A DNA stretch of 37,948 nt from Chloroflexota bacterium (GTDB lineage: Bacteria > Chloroflexota > Dehalococcoidia > Bin125): positions 1 through 37,948 of the forward strand of contig JAPPNI010000022.1 in assembly GCA_028873865.1 (NCBI GenBank), written 5' to 3'. Under the pieces are notes generated by a model. The model had not been told where the DNA came from. It did not search any database and saw only the letters and a list, made by a program, of their open reading frames with translations. Shown piece by piece: positions 1 through 7,157 of this stretch (the stretch's first letter is position 1; each line of letters begins with the position of its first letter). The position numbers and the translations under genes are program-made.

Positions 1-2
1 TG

Positions 3-98
3 CAGGGCGTCCGCGACGGCATCGCCTCCGTCCAGTGCGACTGCGCCCGCCAGGAGGAGGAAGACGAACTCGCCGACGAGGACGACGACCCCTTGTAA
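3..98 (+). CDS. C-terminal end of an unidentified protein (partial)
   Basis: An open frame enters from the left edge and stops at TAA 96-98. The visible 31 residues contain a Cys-Asp-Cys triplet and then a very acidic tail (EEEDELADEDDD) ending in PL. The acidic, low-complexity end suggests an exposed tail. Nothing in it identifies a family. Its coding character (GC-rich third positions, no internal stop) is the only support that it is real. Confidence 0.5.
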   Translation, partial: QGVRDGIASVQCDCARQEEEDELADEDDDPL

Positions 99-193
99 TC
101 CCCCGCCCCGTCCCGGCGTTTTTTTTCTACGGCCAACTCCCGCGCCAGACGCGGAGACCAGCGCCCCGTGCAATGCAAAAGTCGCCCCCGGGG

Positions 194-262
194 CACCTTG
201 CCCCGCGCGTGATGCGCACCTTGCCCCGCGCGTGATGCGCAGCCTGCCCTGCACATGATGCG
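194..262. repeat. Three tandem copies of a 23-bp unit
   Basis: Copies start at 194, 217 and 240. The first two are identical (CACCTTGCCCCGCGCGTGAT followed by GCG). The third is degenerate, with about five substitutions. The array lies in the 252-bp gap between the partial gene ending at 98 and the gene starting at 351, in which no gene or other site is visible. The function is unknown; replication slippage could explain it. Confidence 0.8.
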
Positions 263-350
263 GGGACGGGGCCGGACGGCGTCGAGTCGGGATGGCTCGG
301 CTCGGAGTCGCTGATAGTCTGGGTTTACTGAGCAAGTTCAGGAGTGGGCG

Positions 351-692
351 ATGCCGGAAGACACGATTGAGGTGAGCGTGCGCATGGCCGACCGGGGCGA
401 GGTTGGCTATCGGATGGTGTCGGCGTCGATCAGCAGCCGCGAGGGTTCGCTGGCCGGTGCGCCGGTCGCCTTCACAATCGAGGACGGTCCGGGCACGCTG
501 GCCTCGGCCGGCGGCCGCGAGCGGACGGTCGACTCGGACGAGTGGGGCATCGCCGAGGTGAACTGGTACCCGGAGCAGCACGCGCGCTCGTCGCCCGAAG
601 CCGAGGTCGTACAGACGGTGACGATCAAGGCGGTCTGCGAAGCGGCCGCGGATGTGTCGCTCAACGTGGCCTCGCCGCTCTGGAAGCACTAG
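351..692 (+). CDS. Small Ig-like (Big_1-like) domain protein
   Basis: This 113-residue protein has an ATG start and an AGGAG at 340-344 six bases upstream. It reads as a single bacterial Ig-like beta-sandwich: GAPVAFTIEDGPGTL, then a TVDSDEWGIAEVNW stretch, which follows the Big_1 pattern of 'G.PV.F...G.G.L ... T...G.A.V'. No signal peptide or membrane segment is visible, which is unusual because most Big domains are secreted or sit in large surface proteins. It may be a free-standing domain or be exported some other way. The fold assignment is by pattern only; function is not known. Confidence 0.7.
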   Translation: MPEDTIEVSVRMADRGEVGYRMVSASISSREGSLAGAPVAFTIEDGPGTLASAGGRERTVDSDEWGIAEVNWYPEQHARSSPEAEVVQTVTIKAVCEAAADVSLNVASPLWKH

Positions 693-777
693 ATCGAGAG
701 ACGCGCCATCGACGGACAACGGGCGGCCCCCTCCGTGCCTGCGGCGCACCTCCCCCAAGGGGGGAGGACGGAGAGAG

Positions 778-1533
778 ATGCAACGCGGACCTGAGACTCC
801 TCAGCCGGAACTGCCCGAGTGGGCGCGGAAGATGGAGCAGATTCCGCAGGTCGACCCGGTCGCCGTGCTGGGGATCGGTCCAACGGCGGCGTACCTGCTG
901 TTCGACGCCGTGGTCGGCGTGCGCGGAGCGATCGCGGCGGCGGTGATCGTGGGGCTGGTGGTCTACGTCGTCCAACGCCGTCTGCGTCCGCAGATCACGG
1001 TCGTGCGCTGGCTGATGGTGTTCAGCGTCTGCTTCAACGTCGGGTTCGGGGTGTGGGGCTTAATCGAGGCGGACGGCAAGGTCTACTGGGCCCGCGATTT
1101 CGTCGACAACTACGTGCTGGGCGGCGTCTTCCTGCTCAGCGTGCTGGTCGGACGACCAATCGTGAGCGCGGTCGTACGCGAGACGTTTCCCGCGATCCGC
1201 GATCAGATGCCGGCCGATCATCGCGTCTGGATACGGTTGACGATCGTCTGGGGGCTGTACATCGCGCTCTCGGGCGTGCTGCGCTGGTGGGTGCTGGACC
1301 AGGTCAGTGCGAGCACGTACGCGATCATCCGGTTGCCGCTGGGCTGGGGGCTGGGCGCGGTGCTGATGCTGTGGACCTTCAGCACGGTGAGCCGGGCGAT
1401 GCGCGAGGTCGCGCTGGAGCGAGGCCGCTCGGAACCAGGTCCGACTTCAGGCCCGGACTCAGGTCCTGACTCAGGGCCTGAGTCAGGCGATGCCGGCGAA
1501 GTGGTCGCGGATGCCGAGATCGCTGAACGCTGA
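778..1533 (+). CDS. DUF3159 / septation-protein-A-like integral membrane protein
   Basis: The start is set at ATG 778 because a purine-rich GGAGGACGGAGAG lies directly upstream; an in-frame ATG at 652 would overlap the previous gene and has no ribosome site. The 251-residue product has about six hydrophobic segments (roughly residues 28-46, 49-65, 77-95, 112-128, 150-170, 178-197). Between the fourth and fifth there is a stretch (VGRPIVSAVVRETFPAIR) like that of DUF3159 and intracellular septation protein A relatives. The C-terminal tail is low complexity with repeated Gly-Pro-(Asp/Glu)-Ser units. The last 51 bases overlap the 3' end of the convergent dehydrogenase gene. The role of the family is poorly defined; a cell-envelope function is inference. 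Confidence 0.7.
   Translation: MQRGPETPQPELPEWARKMEQIPQVDPVAVLGIGPTAAYLLFDAVVGVRGAIAAAVIVGLVVYVVQRRLRPQITVVRWLMVFSVCFNVGFGVWGLIEADGKVYWARDFVDNYVLGGVFLLSVLVGRPIVSAVVRETFPAIRDQMPADHRVWIRLTIVWGLYIALSGVLRWWVLDQVSASTYAIIRLPLGWGLGAVLMLWTFSTVSRAMREVALERGRSEPGPTSGPDSGPDSGPESGDAGEVVADAEIAER
1465..1487. other. Perfect inverted repeat inside convergent gene ends
   Basis: CCTGACTCAG and CTGAGTCAGG are perfect 10-bp arms around a 3-base loop. The repeat spans the stop codon of the minus-strand dehydrogenase gene (1483-1485) and lies within the repeat-coding tail of the plus-strand membrane protein. It could act as a hairpin at the end of the minus-strand transcript, but no T-run follows on either strand, so intrinsic termination is unproven. 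Confidence 0.45.
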
Positions 1534-2568
1534 GCGGAACCACTCGATGACCTCGGGGTGGTAGGGAATGCCGCGCTCGGAGCGGTCGATCTCCGCTTCG
1601 TGCTCCTCGAGTCCCGCGTAGATCACGCGCTCCTCGCCGGGGGCGGTCGGCGTCTCGCGCAGGGCCTTGAGGTAGTCGTCCATGTGGCCCTTGAACTCGT
1701 CGACGTCGGTGAAGGAGGCGATGTTGAAGACGGTGAAGTGGTGTCCGACGCCGTTGAAGCGGAACAGGGCCGAGCCGGCGTTGGCCATGATCCCGCTGAG
1801 GATGTCGATCATCACGGCCAGCGAGTAGCCCTTGTGCGAGCCGATCTCGCGGGTGCCGCCGAGCGGGAGCATGAGGAACTCGTCGGGTGTGGGAGCGGCC
1901 TCCATCATCGGCGTGCCGTCGGCGGTGGCGACCCAGCCGGGCAGGAGGTCTTCTCCGAGGCGCTGGGCGAGGCGAATCTTGTTGCCGGCGACGGAGGACA
2001 TGGAGGCGTCGAAGATGAACGGCGCTTCCTCGTTGGCCGGGGCGGCGATGCTCATGGGGTTGAGTCCGACCATCGCCTGGGCGCCGTGGGTGGGCGCGAC
2101 GAGCAGTCCGCCGACGGTCATGGAGAGACCGATCATGTCGTGCTCGATCGCCATGGCGGCGTGATAGGCGGCTGCGCCGAAGTGCCGGCCGTTGTTGCAG
2201 ACGACCGTCGCGACGCCCTGGTTGCGCGCCTTCTCGATGGCGAGTTCCATGGCCTGCGGCCCGACGGTGAGACCAAGTCCGCGATCGCAGTTGATCGTCG
2301 CGGCGGCGGGGGCGTCGCGCTCGATGGTCCAGTTCGGGGTGGGATTGATGTCGCCCGACTGGAAGCCGGCGATGTAGGCGCGGAGCATGTTGGACACGCC
2401 GTGGGAGTCGATGCCCCGCAGGTCGGCGTAGAGCAGGGTGTCGGTGCTGCGGCGGGCGTCGTCGTCGGGCATGCCCATTGTCGTGAAGATCTCGTGGACC
2501 GCGCCGTGCATGGCGTCGCCGGGGATGCGGACGGCGATGTCTTCGGGGACGGCGAACTGCTTCAGCAT
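1483..2568 (-). CDS. Malate/L-lactate dehydrogenase family (Ldh2-type) NAD(P)-dependent oxidoreductase
   Basis: This 361-residue protein has the usual length of the Ldh2/MDH2 family (COG2055), which reduces or oxidises 2-keto/2-hydroxy acids and uses a fold distinct from Rossmann dehydrogenases. The family signature RGIDSHGVSNM is at residues 51-61, including the conserved His. The second conserved stretch NRHFGAAAYHA follows in the first half. The GSHKGYSLA stretch near residue 245 matches the conserved nucleotide/substrate-side Lys motif. ATG 2568 is preceded by GGAG at a good distance. A perfect TTGACA lies upstream on the minus strand (near 2643-2648), but no good -10 follows at 17 bases. 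The substrate cannot be told from sequence: malate, lactate, ureidoglycolate and sulfolactate enzymes all belong here. Confidence 0.88.
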   Translation of the reverse strand: MLKQFAVPEDIAVRIPGDAMHGAVHEIFTTMGMPDDDARRSTDTLLYADLRGIDSHGVSNMLRAYIAGFQSGDINPTPNWTIERDAPAAATINCDRGLGLTVGPQAMELAIEKARNQGVATVVCNNGRHFGAAAYHAAMAIEHDMIGLSMTVGGLLVAPTHGAQAMVGLNPMSIAAPANEEAPFIFDASMSSVAGNKIRLAQRLGEDLLPGWVATADGTPMMEAAPTPDEFLMLPLGGTREIGSHKGYSLAVMIDILSGIMANAGSALFRFNGVGHHFTVFNIASFTDVDEFKGHMDDYLKALRETPTAPGEERVIYAGLEEHEAEIDRSERGIPYHPEVIEWFRSAFSDLGIRDHFAGIA

Positions 2569-2799
2569 GGCGGGCTCCAGGCGTGCTTCGTTTATTGGCG
2601 TTTGTCGGACTGTGTGGCAGGGTACCGGCAGTCTGACGTCTGCTTGTCAAGCGAAACGTGGAAGCTGAGCGCTTGTCCGTGCGTTCACCGAATCGGATAC
2701 GCCGCCCGGCGCGGATCTGCATAACGTCGGAGATGGAGGCGATGGATGGGTCGTGAGTGGCGGCCGGTCCGCTTCCCTCGACCAGAGGAGTGTGATGCG

Positions 2800-3054
2800 A
2801 TGAATGTGATGTCTGTCTCGAACCCGTACGCGCCGCGGCTGCCGCAGAACAGTCCTGCCCATCTGCGAGATATGGCCAAGCGTCGGTGGATGGCTCAGCG
2901 GGAGCAGCGGCGCCAGCGTCAGAGCGCGCAGGAGGCCGCCAGTTCGGTCGATGGCGTGAACCGGATTCGCCGGCTGCGTCCGGGACGGTCGGCGGCGAGC
3001 TCGCTGTCGCCGGTGTATGGGATGTTCAGCGAGATGTTCTTCCGCGGCCGCTAG
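2800..3054 (+). CDS. Small basic hypothetical protein
   Basis: The start ATG 2800 is chosen for the GAGGAG at 2785-2790; an earlier in-frame ATG at 2746 has no ribosome site. The 84-residue product is rich in Arg and Gln in its middle (RRWMAQREQRRQRQ), likely a charged helix, and ends in a hydrophobic/aromatic tail (YGMFSEMFFRGR). No Cys, signal peptide or known domain is visible. It is a single-gene unit: divergent from the dehydrogenase and closed by the hairpin at 3085-3123. Nucleic-acid binding is possible from the charge, but this is only a guess. Confidence 0.55.
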   Translation: MNVMSVSNPYAPRLPQNSPAHLRDMAKRRWMAQREQRRQRQSAQEAASSVDGVNRIRRLRPGRSAASSLSPVYGMFSEMFFRGR

Positions 3055-3084
3055 GCGAGCGGCGTAACGAGAGATCGCTCAGCA

Positions 3085-3130
3085 ACGGCGGCTTCCGCGA
3101 CCGAGAGGTCCGGAGGCCGCCGTCTTCTGT
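3085..3130 (+). terminator. Strong hairpin, probable intrinsic terminator
   Basis: ACGGCGGCTTCCG (3085-3097) pairs with CGGAGGCCGCCGT (3111-3123), with one G-T pair. After a bulged C the stem continues with GACC/GGTC closing a GAGA (GNRA) loop. The sequence after the stem, CTTCTGTGT, is T-rich but broken. It lies 31 bases past the stop of the small basic gene. Confidence 0.7.
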
Positions 3131-3277
3131 GTCGTCGCAACGGACTCTTCATTCGGCAAGGCTCGAAACCGTCGCTGATACACTGCTGCGGGCGTGAATC
3201 AAATCACGTGATCAAGCCATGTTCGCGCAGCGGAATGCTGTGCGGCCCACACAAGCGATTGTTGAGAGGGGAGCGCG

Positions 3278-3700
3278 GTGGCTGAGTACACCAAGCCCAT
3301 TCCGAGTCCCGATCCGGTCTCACAACCATTCTGGGACGGGGCCAAAGAGGGGAAGCTGATGCTCCCCCGTTGTTCCGACTGCAACCGAGTCCACTGGTAC
3401 CCACGGGTGATCTGCCCGTTCTGCCACTCGATGAACATCGATTGGGTCGAGGGCACGGGCCGAGGCACGATCCACACGTTCGCCGTGCAGCACAACCGCG
3501 GCCTGGTCGCGCGCGGCTGGGGCGATGAGGTTCCCTACGTGACGGCCTACATCGACCTGGCCGAGGGCGACCGGATGCTGACGGTGCTCAAGGGCGTCGA
3601 CCCGAACGACCCGGAATCGATCGAGATCGGCTCGGCCGTGCAGATCGAGTTTGAGGAAGCCTCGGAAGACGTCCACATCCCCTTCTGGCGGCCTGTCTAG
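3278..3700 (+). CDS. DUF35 OB-fold / zinc-ribbon acyl-CoA-associated protein
   Basis: This 140-residue protein starts at GTG 3278, preceded by GAGGGGAG. It has the two-part DUF35 layout. An N-terminal helix and rubredoxin-like zinc ribbon carries two CxxC pairs (CSDC near residue 31 and CPFC near 48). An OB-fold with the typical TIHTFAVQHN and PYVTAYIDLAEGDRML strands follows. Proteins of this family act with an adjacent thiolase-like partner, as in steroid side-chain aldolase and HMG-CoA synthase complexes, where they hold or channel the acyl-CoA. The next gene, 43 bp on, is exactly such a partner, so the two very likely form one complex. Confidence 0.9.
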   Translation: MAEYTKPIPSPDPVSQPFWDGAKEGKLMLPRCSDCNRVHWYPRVICPFCHSMNIDWVEGTGRGTIHTFAVQHNRGLVARGWGDEVPYVTAYIDLAEGDRMLTVLKGVDPNDPESIEIGSAVQIEFEEASEDVHIPFWRPV

Positions 3701-3743
3701 GCGCCGACGAGCCAGATCACTCAGAAACGCTCAGGAGCACAAC

Positions 3744-5009
3744 ATGCCTGGTGAAGCATCAAAGGCCGCCGCGATCATCGGCGCCGCCGAAGCCAATGAC
3801 ATCGGTTACCCGCAGGCGCCGAAGTCGTCACTGACTCTGCACATCGAAGCGATCAACAACGTCTGCGAGATGACGGGGATCCCGATCGCTGCGATCGACG
3901 GGATCTTCTCTGCTGGCTGGTCGCCGCAGCTTGCGGAGTACCTCGGCCTGCACCCCAAGTACATCGACACGACCTCGGTCGGCGGTTGCTCGTTCGAGAT
4001 GCACGTGCATCACGCGCTGGCCGCGATCCATGCCGGGGTGATCAACGTGGCGCTGGTCTCGCATGGCGAGATGGGATTCAGCCAGCGGTTCACGGGCGGC
4101 AAGGGCACCGGTCGCCCCTTCGGCGGCGGCGACCCCTGGGATCCGGGGACGCAGCACACCTCGGCCTACGGTCTGGGCGGGGCGCCGACGGGCTACTCGC
4201 ACGCGATGAACCGGCACATGTCGCGCTACGGCACGACGCAGGAAGATTTCGCCGAGATCGCGGTCGTCACGCGCGAGTGGGCGACTCTCAACCCGCGCGC
4301 GGTGATGTACCGCAAGGCGGGCGAGGGCGACCTGCCGGCGCTGGAGCAGGGCGAATGGGGCGGCGGTAAGCGCGGCCACACCTTCGGCGGGCCGATCACG
4401 GTCGACACCGTGATGAATTCGCGCGCCATCTCCTGGCCGATCAAGCTGCTCGACGTCTGCCTGGTCACCGACCACGGCGGCGCGGTGCTGATCACCGGAC
4501 CGGAGATCGCCAGCACCTCGAAGACACCGCCGGTCTGGATCGCTGGCGCCGGCGAGAGCATCTCCCACTGGAACATGCTCGAGATGAACGACTTCACGGA
4601 GACGTCGGCGGGCCGCTCAGCGGCGGCGGCGTACCGGATGGCGGGGATGGGTCCCGAGGACATGGAAATGGCCATGATCTACGACTCGTTCACGGTCACT
4701 GCCGGAATCACGGCCGAGATGCTCGGTCTCGCACCGGCTGGCGAAGGTCCTGCCCTGTGGAAGGACCGCCACGCGGCTCCGGGTGGTCGGCTGCCGATCA
4801 ACACCAACGGCGGCGGTCTGAGCTTCAACCACTCCGGCATGTACGGCATGCAGTTGCTGGTCGAGGCCTACCGTCAGCTCTCCGGCACGGCCGAGGACGG
4901 CGGCTTCTCGGGCGACCCGGGCAAGCAGACGAGCGCCCGCAGCTGTGTCGTCAACGGCACCGGCGGCACGCTCTCGACCACCGGCACCCTGGTGCTCACT
5001 TCCGACTGA
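3744..5009 (+). CDS. Thiolase-like protein (SCP-x/Ltp type acetyl-CoA acetyltransferase family)
   Basis: ATG 3744 follows CAGGAG at 3732-3737. The 421-residue product is the length of lipid-transfer-type thiolases. The nucleophilic Cys is in SVGGCSFEMH (C82). The conserved NTNGGGLSFNHSG stretch carries a His near residue 363, and CVVNGTGG near 401 supplies the C-terminal Cys-Gly region. The motif around the His (FNHSGMYG) differs from the GHPxGxSG of biosynthetic thiolases, as in the Ltp/SCP-x subgroup. Paired with the DUF35 protein just upstream, it probably performs a C-C bond-cleaving or -forming step on an acyl-CoA (retro-aldol or thiolysis). The exact substrate (sterol side chain, branched acid, other) cannot be read from this window. 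Confidence 0.88.
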   Translation: MPGEASKAAAIIGAAEANDIGYPQAPKSSLTLHIEAINNVCEMTGIPIAAIDGIFSAGWSPQLAEYLGLHPKYIDTTSVGGCSFEMHVHHALAAIHAGVINVALVSHGEMGFSQRFTGGKGTGRPFGGGDPWDPGTQHTSAYGLGGAPTGYSHAMNRHMSRYGTTQEDFAEIAVVTREWATLNPRAVMYRKAGEGDLPALEQGEWGGGKRGHTFGGPITVDTVMNSRAISWPIKLLDVCLVTDHGGAVLITGPEIASTSKTPPVWIAGAGESISHWNMLEMNDFTETSAGRSAAAAYRMAGMGPEDMEMAMIYDSFTVTAGITAEMLGLAPAGEGPALWKDRHAAPGGRLPINTNGGGLSFNHSGMYGMQLLVEAYRQLSGTAEDGGFSGDPGKQTSARSCVVNGTGGTLSTTGTLVLTSD

Positions 5010-5034
5010 TCGACGGTCCTGGCCGACAACCAAT

Positions 5035-5076
5035 GAGGCCGCCCCCTCAATCGAGCGGGGGCGGCCTCGTTCGTTT
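5035..5076 (+). terminator. Intrinsic terminator after the thiolase gene
   Basis: GAGGCCGCCCCC (5035-5046) and GGGGGCGGCCTC (5057-5068) are a perfect 12-bp stem with a 10-nt loop, followed by GTTCGTTT. It lies 25 bases past the thiolase stop codon. Confidence 0.9.
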
Positions 5077-5111
5077 ACCTTGCCGTTCGTACGAAGCAGA
5101 TTGGCGTCGCC

Positions 5112-5552
5112 ATGGCGGATGCGACCGGGACGAACACAGACCAGCACGGCCAACAGACCGCTCAGGGGGTCTCCTTCTTCTGGGCGATGGTCATGGCGGC
5201 CGGATTCGTGGTGCTGTTCGGCCTGACTCAGTGGGGCATCCTCGATGATGTGCCGACGTCTGAGATCGGAGTCTTCGCGGTTGGCACGGCTAACGGTATC
5301 GGCGTGATTGCGATCGGCGGCTGGAACGCCATCGGGCTGGTCGCGATTGGGGGAGCGAACTCAATCGGACTGGTCGCCGTGGGCGGGTTCAACTCGATCG
5401 GATTGATCGCGTTTGGGGGCGTGAGCAGTTACGGCGTGATCTCGGTCAGCGGGATCCAGGCGTTCGGGACGAGGTTCACGGTTCGCATTTTCCAGTGGTC
5501 ACCGACGATCATCCGCGGCCGACGAGCCGACGGCGGTCAGGCCGACTCCTAG
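5112..5552 (+). CDS. Membrane-anchored protein of tandem 11-residue glycine repeats
   Basis: This 146-residue protein has a polar N-terminus, one hydrophobic segment at about residues 21-42, and then a run of 11-residue repeats of the form IGLVAIGGxNS (about six units, residues 53-115). The last unit (YGVISVSGIQA) is degenerate. A short basic C-terminal tail follows. The alternation of small hydrophobic and Gly-Gly positions suggests a stacked solenoid or a close-packed membrane-associated sheet. Similar GxxAIGG repeat proteins occur in other bacteria without known function. ATG 5112 has no clear ribosome site; the in-frame ATGs at the hydrophobic segment are alternatives. It stands between a strong terminator and the TPP riboswitch, so it is a lone gene. 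Confidence 0.65.
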   Translation: MADATGTNTDQHGQQTAQGVSFFWAMVMAAGFVVLFGLTQWGILDDVPTSEIGVFAVGTANGIGVIAIGGWNAIGLVAIGGANSIGLVAVGGFNSIGLIAFGGVSSYGVISVSGIQAFGTRFTVRIFQWSPTIIRGRRADGGQADS

Positions 5553-5573
5553 ATGTGTTAACCTGCCCCATGA

Positions 5574-5672
5574 GACAAGCCGGGGTGGTCCAACCGTCGA
5601 GGTGACGGGGTCTGGGCCTGAGAACACACCCGCCGAACCTGATCCGGATAATGCCGGCGCAGGGAGCGCAGC
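5574..5672 (+). promoter_or_regulatory. TPP (THI-box) riboswitch
   Basis: The conserved core is plain to see: CGGGGTGG at 5581-5588, CTGAGA at 5618-5623, ACCC then AACCTGATCCGGATAATGCC (5636-5655), and GGCGCAGGGA to about 5665. A local hairpin CCGTC-GAGGT-GACGG forms the variable P3 arm. Binding of thiamine pyrophosphate would lower expression of the downstream operon. CAGCTT at 5672-5677 can pair with AAGCTG at 5711-5716, next to the GGAG (5716-5719) of thiD, which suggests control of translation start; this pairing is an inference. No run of T after a hairpin is seen, which argues against transcription termination. Confidence 0.96.
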
Positions 5673-5725
5673 AGCTTTCAGGCCCTCCCCAACGACAAGC
5701 GACGACTCCGAAGCTGGAGCGAGTT

Positions 5726-6517
5726 GTGCGCGTCGTCCTGTCGATTGCGGGTTCTGACTCATCGGCCGGCGCCGGGATCCAGGCCGACCTGAAGTCGATC
5801 ACGGCCAACGGGGGCTATGCGGCGACCGTCGTCACCGCCGTGACGGCACAGAACACGCTCGGCGTCCAGGGAGCTTGGCCGCTTCCGCTTGAGTCAGTCA
5901 GGGAGCAGATTGATTCGGTCTTCGACGACCTCGATGTCGCCGCGGTGAAGACGGGGATGCTGGGCAGTCCGGAGATGATCGAGCTCGTCGCCGACGAGCT
6001 GGCTGCGCGACGTCCTGCGTTCGTGGTGATCGATCCGGTGATGATCTCGAAGACCGGCTTTGCGCTCCTGGCCGAGAATGCGTCGTTGACGTTGCGCGAA
6101 CGGCTGCTGCCGCTGGCCAGCATCGTCACGCCCAATGTCCACGAGGCGCAGGCGCTGACCGGTCTCTCGATCAAGACGGTTGATGACGCTCAGCAGGCCG
6201 GGGAGATGCTGATTGGTGCGGGGGCGTCGGCAGCGTTGGTCAAGGGCGGACACCTGGAGGGTGCGCCGGCGACGGACGTGCTGGTGACGGCAGACTCGAC
6301 CGAAGTGTTCGAGGGTGAGTGGATCGACCAACGCCACACTCATGGCACCGGTTGCACGTACGCGTCGGCGATCGCCGCGCGGCTGGCGCTGGGCGAAGAG
6401 CTGCGAGTCGCGATCGGCAACGCGAAGTCCTATGTGACCGAGGCGATTCGCGGCGGTCTTGAGATCGGCGCGGGGGTCGGGCCGACCGACCACTTCTGGA
6501 TGACGCGCCATGGCTGA
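5726..6517 (+). CDS. thiD: Hydroxymethylpyrimidine / phosphomethylpyrimidine kinase ThiD
   Basis: The start is placed at GTG 5726, six bases after GGAG 5716-5719. An in-frame ATG at 5651 lies inside the riboswitch core and cannot be the start. The 263-residue length fits ThiD. It phosphorylates HMP to HMP-P and then to HMP-PP in the cytosol. The N-terminal SIAGSDSSAGAGIQADLK motif binds substrate and phosphate, and the C-terminal HGTGCTYASAIAA motif holds the anion hole and the conserved Cys (C210). It is the first gene of the TPP-controlled operon and overlaps thiE by 8 bp. With no thiC in the operon, it most likely works on salvaged HMP delivered by tenA and the ThiXYZ transporter. Confidence 0.95.
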   Translation: MRVVLSIAGSDSSAGAGIQADLKSITANGGYAATVVTAVTAQNTLGVQGAWPLPLESVREQIDSVFDDLDVAAVKTGMLGSPEMIELVADELAARRPAFVVIDPVMISKTGFALLAENASLTLRERLLPLASIVTPNVHEAQALTGLSIKTVDDAQQAGEMLIGAGASAALVKGGHLEGAPATDVLVTADSTEVFEGEWIDQRHTHGTGCTYASAIAARLALGEELRVAIGNAKSYVTEAIRGGLEIGAGVGPTDHFWMTRHG

Positions 6518-7157
6518 CCGCGAGCCCGTCGGGCGTCTGCATGTGATCACCGATGAGGTGCTGCAGGATCGGTTCAGTCACGTGGAGCTCGCGGCGGCCG
6601 CGGCAGCCGGAGGCGCGGACGTGATCCAGTACCGCGAGAAGCGGCAGGTGTCGACCAAAGAGATGATGCGCGTGGCAGCGTTGATGAGTCTCGCCTGCCG
6701 CGAGTTCGGCACGACGTTGCTGATCGACGACCGCGCCGATGTGGCCGCCGCCGTCGGCGCGACGGCGGTTCACCTCGGCAGGGAAGATCTTCCTCCCTAC
6801 GTGGCGCGCGAAATTCTCGGGCCTGATGCGATCATCGGCGGGACGGCCAACTCGGTGGAGGAAGCGGTGAAGGTAGCGAAGCAGCCGGTCGACTACCTCG
6901 GTGTCGGGCCGGTGTTTGGTACGACCTCCAAGGGCGAGCGCGCGGCTCCCATGCTGGGGCTGGAGCGGTTTGGGGAGATTTGCGAGGCGGTCGACAAGCC
7001 GGTGATCGGCATCGGCAGCATCAGCGCCGATCGCGTCGCCGACGTGCTCTCAGCCGGGGCGTACGGCGTCGCGGTGTTGTCGGCAGTGGTCTGCCAGGAC
7101 GATCCTCAGGCATCGTGCCGAGCGTTCGCGGACGAGATCGAGCGGGCGCTGACATGA
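6510..7157 (+). CDS. thiE: Thiamine-phosphate synthase ThiE
   Basis: This 215-residue TIM-barrel enzyme joins HMP-PP with thiazole phosphate to give thiamine monophosphate. The family marks are QYREK (pyrophosphate side, near residue 40), LLIDDRADVAAAVGATAVHLG, and YLGVGPVFGTTSK with GIGSIS near the C-terminus (phosphate binding). It overlaps thiD by 8 bp and the next gene by ATGA. A second ThiE-superfamily protein lies later in the operon (13800-14402) but carries TenI-type motifs, so this copy is taken as the synthase. Confidence 0.95.
   Translation: MADREPVGRLHVITDEVLQDRFSHVELAAAAAAGGADVIQYREKRQVSTKEMMRVAALMSLACREFGTTLLIDDRADVAAAVGATAVHLGREDLPPYVAREILGPDAIIGGTANSVEEAVKVAKQPVDYLGVGPVFGTTSKGERAAPMLGLERFGEICEAVDKPVIGIGSISADRVADVLSAGAYGVAVLSAVVCQDDPQASCRAFADEIERALT

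Noticed and set aside
1379..2722. A 447-codon open frame on the minus strand, Arg/His-rich
   Set aside because: It is the shifted-frame shadow of the Ldh2-type gene; low-complexity Arg/Pro/His composition, no family motif.
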